DNA from: DASXSB01 sp036506275
GTDB lineage: Bacteria; Methylomirabilota; Methylomirabilia; Rokubacteriales; CSP1-6
Assembly: GCA_036506275.1 (NCBI GenBank)
Contig: DASXSB010000097.1
Coordinates: forward strand, 1-19,195
Direction of reading: 5' to 3'
Length of the DNA: 19,195 bases
The translations under genes were made by a program, and so were the position numbers. Below, piece by piece: positions 15,081 through 19,195 of this stretch (its first letter is position 1; every line of letters starts with the position of its first letter). Below the pieces are notes generated by a model, which saw only the letters and a list, made by a program, of their open reading frames with translations, had not been told where the DNA came from and did not search any database.

Positions 15081-15577
15081 CGCTGCCGCTCCTGTCGAAT
15101 TGCGTTCCAGAAGTACCGGGTCTCGGTCTTGCTTTCGTAACCCGTGGTCGCCAGGGAAATGAAGCTCGCGTGCTTACTGTGGCTTTGGTCCGCAGGAAAG
15201 TGTTCCAGGGGAACTGTGGACGGGATCCGCTCGTTCGGGCGTCGTGCAAACGATGGGAAGACGTAGATGTTGTTCCAGGCGACATAGCCGAATTTGTAGG
15301 CAGTGACGCTTTCCTCATCGGCCAGGCCCCGCGGGCGCTTCAGCGCGAAGCGACCGTTCTCGTCGGTCTGCGCCTCCGCCACGCCCACCAGCTCGTGGTG
15401 GTGCAATCCCGGAAACCCTGCGATTCGCTGCCAGACGCCGAGCACGGCGACGCCGGCGAGGGGCTGTCCCGTAGCGGCGTCGACGACCCGACCGCGAATC
15501 GACGTAGCGCAGCCGAGGCACGCGGCCACACACACGAGCGCGACCCAGGCGCGGTTCCACATCGGGCCCAGGTTCAT
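15077..15577 (-). CDS. Lipoprotein with carboxypeptidase-regulatory-like domain, copy B
   Basis: 166 residues. A short N-region, hydrophobic WVALVCVAAC and lipobox V-A-A-C with C20 as the likely lipidated cysteine mark a lipoprotein (a second Cys follows at 23). Residues about 27-105 match a carboxypeptidase regulatory-like beta sandwich: IRGRVVDAATGQPLAGVAVL, then AEAQTDENGRFALKRP. The rest (VTAYKFGYVAW, YVFPSFARRP, the ADQSH segment, RYFWNAIRQE) is conserved with copy A and not otherwise known to me. About three quarters identical to copy A by eye. The ATG overlaps the copy A stop (ATGA), and AGGAG lies 8 bases upstream. Such domains usually act as adhesion or transport-type extracellular beta domains; no enzymatic residue pattern is visible. 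Confidence 0.82.
   Translation of the reverse strand: MNLGPMWNRAWVALVCVAACLGCATSIRGRVVDAATGQPLAGVAVLGVWQRIAGFPGLHHHELVGVAEAQTDENGRFALKRPRGLADEESVTAYKFGYVAWNNIYVFPSFARRPNERIPSTVPLEHFPADQSHSKHASFISLATTGYESKTETRYFWNAIRQERQR
15086..15093 (-). promoter_or_regulatory. Shine-Dalgarno for the PLC-like gene inside the lipoprotein B 3' end
   Basis: AGGAG at 15093-15089 on the minus strand, 8 bases before ATG 15080. The ribosome site is within the last codons of lipoprotein B, next to the ATGA overlap, so the two genes are expected to be translated in fixed ratio. It matches the site at 15590-15586 base for base in sequence and spacing. Confidence 0.65.
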
Positions 15578-16104
15578 TGCCGCTGCTCCTGTCGGATGGC
15601 GTTCCAGAAGTACGGGGTCTCACGCATCGTCGCGTGACCGAGGACGAGGACCGAGATGAAGCTCCCGTGATCACGGTGGCTCTGGTCCGCGGGAAATCGT
15701 TCCAGACGAACCGTGGACGGGATGCGCTGGCTGGGACGTCGTGCGAACGACGGGAAGACGAGGAGGTTGCTCCAGGCGACGTAGCCGAACTTGTAGGCGG
15801 TGACGCCTTCTTCATTGGCCTCACCGCGCGGGCGGGGAAGCGTGAACCGGCCGTTCTCATCGGTCTGCGCCTCCGCCACCCCCACGAGCTCATGGTGATG
15901 CTGCAGTCCGGGAAGCTCTGGAATTCGTAGCCAGACGCCGAGGACGGCGACGCCCGCAAGGGGCTGGCCCGTATTGGCATCGACAACCCGACCGCGAATC
16001 GGCATGGCACAGCCCAGGCAAGCAGCCACGCATACAACGGCGACCCAGGTGCCCTTCCATGACGCGGGGAGTCTCCTCGCGTCTAGAAGCTCTCGATGCT
16101 CCAC
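15574..16104 (-). CDS. Lipoprotein with carboxypeptidase-regulatory-like domain, copy A (doubtful start)
   Basis: 176 residues as drawn, from GTG 16104, the only in-frame start before the signal sequence; this overlaps the upstream gene by 22 bases. Signal region GTWVAVVCVAAC with lipobox VAAC (C29), then IRGRVVDANTGQPLAGVAVL and AEAQTDENGRFTLPRP as in copy B. The natural start seems broken: ATG at 16060, with AGGAG at 16077-16073, is out of frame by one base. Removing one G from ATGGAAGGG would give MKGTWVAVVCVAAC, a textbook lipoprotein N-terminus. Either the base is an assembly error, the copy is mutated, or the less usual GTG start is used. The body of the gene is intact and as well conserved as copy B, which argues against a decayed pseudogene. 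Confidence 0.75.
   Translation of the reverse strand: MEHRELLDARRLPASWKGTWVAVVCVAACLGCAMPIRGRVVDANTGQPLAGVAVLGVWLRIPELPGLQHHHELVGVAEAQTDENGRFTLPRPRGEANEEGVTAYKFGYVAWSNLLVFPSFARRPSQRIPSTVRLERFPADQSHRDHGSFISVLVLGHATMRETPYFWNAIRQEQRQ
15586..15590 (-). promoter_or_regulatory. Shine-Dalgarno for lipoprotein B inside the lipoprotein A 3' end
   Basis: AGGAG at 15590-15586 on the minus strand, 8 bases before ATG 15577, embedded in the last codons of lipoprotein A beside an ATGA overlap. It supports the ATG start of copy B. Confidence 0.65.
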
Positions 16105-18677
16105 AGCCCGGTTCCGTCCTGAACGAAGTAGACGAAGTACGTGAACGTCATCTGCCGCCCGCCGAAGGTCTCGCGCCGTCGAATCCGATACTTCGCCCGG
16201 CTATCGGTCACGTAGATGGCCTCGATGTCTTGCATGTCACGCGCGATCTGCGCCATCTGCGGACGCAGCACGGTGAAGAGCGTACGGTAGCGATCGCGCT
16301 GCGACTCCGAAAATTGCACGAGGGCGGCATCGAGATCGTCCCGTGCGAGAGCGGCCTTCATCACGTTCCATTTCGCGACGAGCATCCTGTCGATGCTCAC
16401 GCGGTCGTGTACCTCGACGACGGCCCGGGCCGTGTGCTGGTTGCCATCTGCATCAGTGATTCGGGCCGTCGGAAAGTACAGTCCCGGCGACGTGTACGTG
16501 AATGGTTCGCGCTCGAGGCGCGGGCCCCGGAAGTCGGTGATCCCATCGCCGTTGAAATCAGCCTCCACGCTGAGCGCGGTGATTCCGGCGAACGAGAACG
16601 TGACCGTGGCCGGCGCGAGCGCGCTTTGGGGCGTGGCGATGAGCTCGGCGCGCGGCGACGACGCGTCCGCCGCGCTCACCGTGATGGCGTGCGTAGCGGT
16701 GGCATTGCCGACCGTGCGCGCCACTGCGGTGAGCACGCTGACTCCGGCCGCGACGGGAACGAGGACCGCGAATTGAGTGCCCTGGAGCGCGGTCGGAAAT
16801 CCATTCACGGTGACGCCGACCTCCGCCGTTCCGGCCTGCACCGTTCCGCGCACGAGCAGCAAGCCAGACGCGACGGTGGCACCGTCCCCCGGCTCCGTGA
16901 TACGAACGCCGAGCGACCGCACTGCGAACGTGCGGCTCGCAGCGGTTGCGTCCTCGTTGCCGGCCAGATCGCGGGCCTTCACCGTGAAGGTATGCGGCCC
17001 TGCTGCCATGCCCGTGACCGCGGCCGTCGTTGCCGGAGTGAAGGGCGTGAAGGGCCCGTCGTCGATGCGCCAGGCGAAGAGGAGACGATCGGTCGGCGTT
17101 ACGTTGTCGGAACCCGTGAAGGCAAATGACACGCCCGCCGTGCTGACGTCTCCGGTGGGACCTTCGACGATCTGGGTTTCAGGGTCGGTATTGTCGACCA
17201 CGATGACACGGGCCGTGCTCATGGTGTTGCCGGCAAGGTCAGTGGCAGTGACGCCAAGCGTGTGCGCGCCGTCGGCTGCCGTCGTCGTGTCCCAGGTGCC
17301 GGTGGCCGTGACTGACGGCGCCGGCGGCCGCGGCACGAGGATGACCGGAAACGACTGATTGTCGATCGACGGAGAGAGGCTCGCCACACCGCTGCCGCCG
17401 TCCGCAGCCTGAACCTGTACCGGCACCACGCGGCGCACGTGAGCTCCCGCCGCCGGGGCCTGGATGACCATCGACGGCGCGATGCCATCATGGATGATCG
17501 TGGTTTCGGTCGGCGCGCTCGTTAGCCCCGCCCCTCCGTGCGTGGTCGCGAATGCCTCGATCGTGTTCGTGGAGTTGAGCGTGAGGGCGATATTCGCCGC
17601 GAAGGTGCCGGCCATGCCGGCCACGGCGGTGACGGCGGGAGGGCCGTCGTTCCCGAAGACATCGAGTCTCGCCCCCGGTTCCGTCGTACCGGTTACCGGG
17701 ATGGAGGGCTGCGTGGTCGCCGCCGGGACGGAGAGCGTTGGAGCCGGCGGTGCCCGGAACCGTAGCACCCGTCCCGACTTGCCGTCCGCGAGGTACAGGT
17801 GCCCGTCGTCATCGAAGGCGACGCCCATGGGCTGCTCGAGATTCTGGGCGAAGAGCGTGACGTTGCCGGCTGCTCGAGCTTTGCCGATCGCGCGTTTCGA
17901 TCTGTCGTCGAGAAGCTGAAGCTCGGTCGTCGTCACGAACAGTGCCCCCAAGCGATCCCAGGCGAGCGCGACGGGCCTTTTGACGCCATCGGCGGGCCCG
18001 TACCGCGTCGCCGATCCTGCGCCACCGTCCGCGCGAATCTCGATCCGGAACAGAACGCCGTCCGTCCCCGGTTGATCCAGACGGCCTTGCGTCGCGGCGA
18101 ACACCGCCGTGTCGTGCACGGCAATGCCTTGAAGGTGGCGGAAGTTGTCGGCGAAGACGGAGAGCTGTCCGGACGTGGTCAGGGCCAGGATGGCCTCGGG
18201 CTCGGCGGACTCGTCGTCGGGCTCGGGATCTGTGCCGCGCGTCAGTCGTCGGGCGGCGACATACACCGTGCCGTTTTCGTGGACCGCGAGCCAACGGGGC
18301 TGCTTGACGTTGGCGATGACGACCGTACGCGAGCCGTTCGCGTCGATGCGCACGACGCGCCCGGCTCGCTCCTCGGAGACCAGCAGCTGGCCCGTGACAT
18401 CAAACGCCAGCCCCACCGGACGCTCGAGGGCGCGGGCGACGATGGTCATCGTTCGGTCTGCTGCGATGCGTGTGATGGTGCCGGCGGTCCTGTCCGCGAC
18501 GTAGACATTCCCGTCGCGGTCCACGGCGATACCGCGCAGGTCGGAAAGGCCACCCGCCCATGTCTCGAAGGGATCCAGCGCCGTGATCGGCTGCTCGGCG
18601 GCGACAGACCACGCGGGCAACGCGAGCAGCGCGCACAGGGCAAGCGACGCGCGTACGCACGGCCTTCGGGTGAGCAT
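16083..18677 (-). CDS. Secreted NHL-propeller / Ig-like / PKD protein with C-terminal NTF2-like region
   Basis: 864 residues, exported: signal peptide MLTRRPCVRASLALCALLAL with cleavage near AA27. Residues about 40-310 form an NHL-type beta propeller with roughly six repeats of the 'LRGIAVDRDGNVYVAD' kind (clear at SDLRGIAVD, ERPVGLAFD, KQPRWLAVH, RHLQGIAVH, KRPVALAWD, EQPMGVAFD). Then come several Ig-like domains (about 315-590), with the DGAHTLGVTATDLAGN and GPHTFTVKARDLAGN signatures of bacterial surface proteins, another Ig-like domain (about 593-668), and a PKD-like domain (about 672-757) containing the calcium-loop-like DFNGDGITDF. The last 105 residues look like an alpha/beta NTF2-like fold. 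Probably a secreted or surface protein presenting binding domains. First gene of the operon; its stop lies inside the lipoprotein A start region. Confidence 0.85.
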   Translation of the reverse strand: MLTRRPCVRASLALCALLALPAWSVAAEQPITALDPFETWAGGLSDLRGIAVDRDGNVYVADRTAGTITRIAADRTMTIVARALERPVGLAFDVTGQLLVSEERAGRVVRIDANGSRTVVIANVKQPRWLAVHENGTVYVAARRLTRGTDPEPDDESAEPEAILALTTSGQLSVFADNFRHLQGIAVHDTAVFAATQGRLDQPGTDGVLFRIEIRADGGAGSATRYGPADGVKRPVALAWDRLGALFVTTTELQLLDDRSKRAIGKARAAGNVTLFAQNLEQPMGVAFDDDGHLYLADGKSGRVLRFRAPPAPTLSVPAATTQPSIPVTGTTEPGARLDVFGNDGPPAVTAVAGMAGTFAANIALTLNSTNTIEAFATTHGGAGLTSAPTETTIIHDGIAPSMVIQAPAAGAHVRRVVPVQVQAADGGSGVASLSPSIDNQSFPVILVPRPPAPSVTATGTWDTTTAADGAHTLGVTATDLAGNTMSTARVIVVDNTDPETQIVEGPTGDVSTAGVSFAFTGSDNVTPTDRLLFAWRIDDGPFTPFTPATTAAVTGMAAGPHTFTVKARDLAGNEDATAASRTFAVRSLGVRITEPGDGATVASGLLLVRGTVQAGTAEVGVTVNGFPTALQGTQFAVLVPVAAGVSVLTAVARTVGNATATHAITVSAADASSPRAELIATPQSALAPATVTFSFAGITALSVEADFNGDGITDFRGPRLEREPFTYTSPGLYFPTARITDADGNQHTARAVVEVHDRVSIDRMLVAKWNVMKAALARDDLDAALVQFSESQRDRYRTLFTVLRPQMAQIARDMQDIEAIYVTDSRAKYRIRRRETFGGRQMTFTYFVYFVQDGTGLWSIESF

Positions 18678-18692
18678 GCCGATTCAGCGCGG

Positions 18693-18707
18693 GCAATTCC
18701 CGAACCA
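18693..18707 (-). promoter_or_regulatory. Sigma-54-like element before the surface-protein operon
   Basis: The minus strand reads TGGTTCGGGAATTGC, with exactly 10 bases between GG and GC and a perfect TTGC in the -12 half; the -24 half departs from TGGCAC at two positions. A start about 12 bases on would lie some 4 bases before ATG 18677. Weaker than the element at 1931-1948, and such a match can occur by chance in GC-rich DNA. Confidence 0.3.
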
Positions 18708-18714
18708 TTCCTCG

Positions 18715-18734
18715 GCGAGGGAGGAAACCCTCGC
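18715..18734. repeat. Hairpin upstream of the operon
   Basis: GCGAGGG and CCCTCGC pair perfectly over 7 bases with a 6-base loop (18722-18727). It sits directly upstream of the sigma-54-like element, so it could be a palindromic activator site; as RNA it could be a terminator for anything coming from the right, but there is no T-tract. Confidence 0.4.
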
Positions 18735-18893
18735 GAACGCCCGACCCCACGGCATTTTGATCGTCGCGCAGCTCGCGTGCGTACGCGATGCGTGCACAAT
18801 GCGCTGGGCACTCACACCGTCCGACGCGCGCGCCACACGCGAAAACGGGAGTTGCCTCGCCTAGCGTTACGGCGCGGTGCACTGAAACAGTAT

Positions 18894-18917
18894 GGGTGCC
18901 CCGTGGCCAGGGCACCC
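18894..18917. repeat. 8-bp perfect hairpin in the right-end spacer
   Basis: GGGTGCCC (18894-18901) and GGGCACCC (18910-18917) pair perfectly around an 8-base loop that itself contains TGGCCA. No U-rich run follows on either strand. It may be a terminator without tail, an attenuator in the long leader of the operon, or a protein-binding site. Confidence 0.4.
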
Positions 18918-19195
18918 GCGACGACAGCGCGGGATCAGGCCGCCTCGACGCGTCGTGCAGTGAAATGCAGCGTGAAGAGCGACGGTGATAGGCCGGTCAC
19001 TTTGGGACCAGCGCCGCGGCGCCGAGAACCCGGCCGGTGTCCCGGAGTGTCAAGCACCTGAAATCGCGAAGGGTTCGCTGACCGCGAATTACACGTGCCA
19101 GCGCGTCTCGATCTCGAGCGGTCGCCACGGGCGCCAGGTCGGCACCGCGCGCGACGGAAAACTTTTCGCTCTTGATAGCCGCCCTCCGAGTTTGT

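Larger units (their letters stand above)
15077..16060 (-). repeat. Tandem gene duplication of the lipoprotein
   Basis: Two direct repeats of roughly 490 bases, about 15081-15560 and 15578-16057, are similar over nearly their full length at the DNA level (for example the GTTCCAGAAGTAC segment at both 3' ends, plus strand). Each unit ends in codons for RQE(Q/R) that include AGGAGC and the ATGA overlap, so the duplicated unit carries its own coupling site. Local tandem duplication followed by divergence, mainly in the C-terminal 25 residues, is the simplest explanation. Confidence 0.8.
18678..19195. other. Right-end non-coding region (518 bases)
   Basis: No gene is supported: the short frames on both strands have no signal, motif or good start. 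It holds the sigma-54-like element and the hairpin at 18715-18734, the hairpin at 18894-18917, and a 12-base palindrome GCGCCGCGGCGC at 19011-19022. An AT-rich spot GGAAAACTTTTCG lies near 19158-19170. No tRNA or rRNA signature was recognised. The right edge may be the flank of a gene outside the window. Confidence 0.5.

Noticed and set aside
15315..16037. 240-residue minus-strand frame starting MYAWLLAWAVPC
   Set aside because: Starts with a hydrophobic stretch that mimics a signal peptide, but it is the out-of-frame reading of the two lipoprotein copies and loses their conserved features.
19025..19053. TTGACA on the minus strand (19053-19048) as a promoter
   Set aside because: The matching -10 position reads GGTTCT, a poor fit, and the start codon would be about 340 bases away.

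Overview
The window is GC-rich (clearly above 60% by eye), with compact, mostly convergent or divergent genes. The gene set is a thiolase-fold HMG-CoA-synthase-like protein, a luciferase-like (LLM) oxidoreductase, a class III CoA-transferase, an orphan Mur ligase and a large secreted NHL/Ig/PKD protein. This fits an uncultivated soil or subsurface bacterium of the Rokubacteria/Methylomirabilota or Binatia kind. That assignment is inference from gene content and codon bias; there is no rRNA, tRNA, IS element or CRISPR array here to anchor it.

Left part (1-5292). The 5' end of an HMG-CoA-synthase-like gene (minus strand) is divergent from a 99-residue cysteine-rich protein that carries a histidine-triad motif. 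That gene meets a MurC/Mpl-type ligase tail to tail with no gap. The ligase has a strong sigma-54-like element just before its start. An 810-residue GAF-domain protein of unknown role then leads into a HAD-family hydrolase 11 bases downstream.

Middle part (5305-11738). A PDZ-containing CPBP membrane protease (minus) is divergent from a small cupin. Next comes a plus-strand run: a NYN-nuclease/OST-HTH protein with basic arms, an LLM oxidoreductase and an alpha/beta hydrolase, the last two sharing a GTGA overlap. This run converges on a CaiB/BaiF CoA-transferase.

Right part (11808-18677, minus strand). Four overlapping genes form what looks like one operon of exported proteins: a signal-peptide NHL-propeller/Ig/PKD protein, two tandemly duplicated lipoproteins with a carboxypeptidase-regulatory-like fold, and a 1090-residue secreted protein with a zinc-dependent phospholipase C/S1-P1 nuclease-type metal site. 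No partner of known function is present. It is the best candidate here for an undescribed system, perhaps a cell-surface or secreted assembly. The first lipoprotein copy appears to have a one-base frame problem at its start.

The right end (18678-19195) holds no convincing gene, only two hairpins and a sigma-54-like element in front of the operon. Several starts (192-, 222+, 2222+, 7378+, 11738-) have a -10-like hexamer only 6-11 bases upstream, suggesting leaderless or near-leaderless transcripts.
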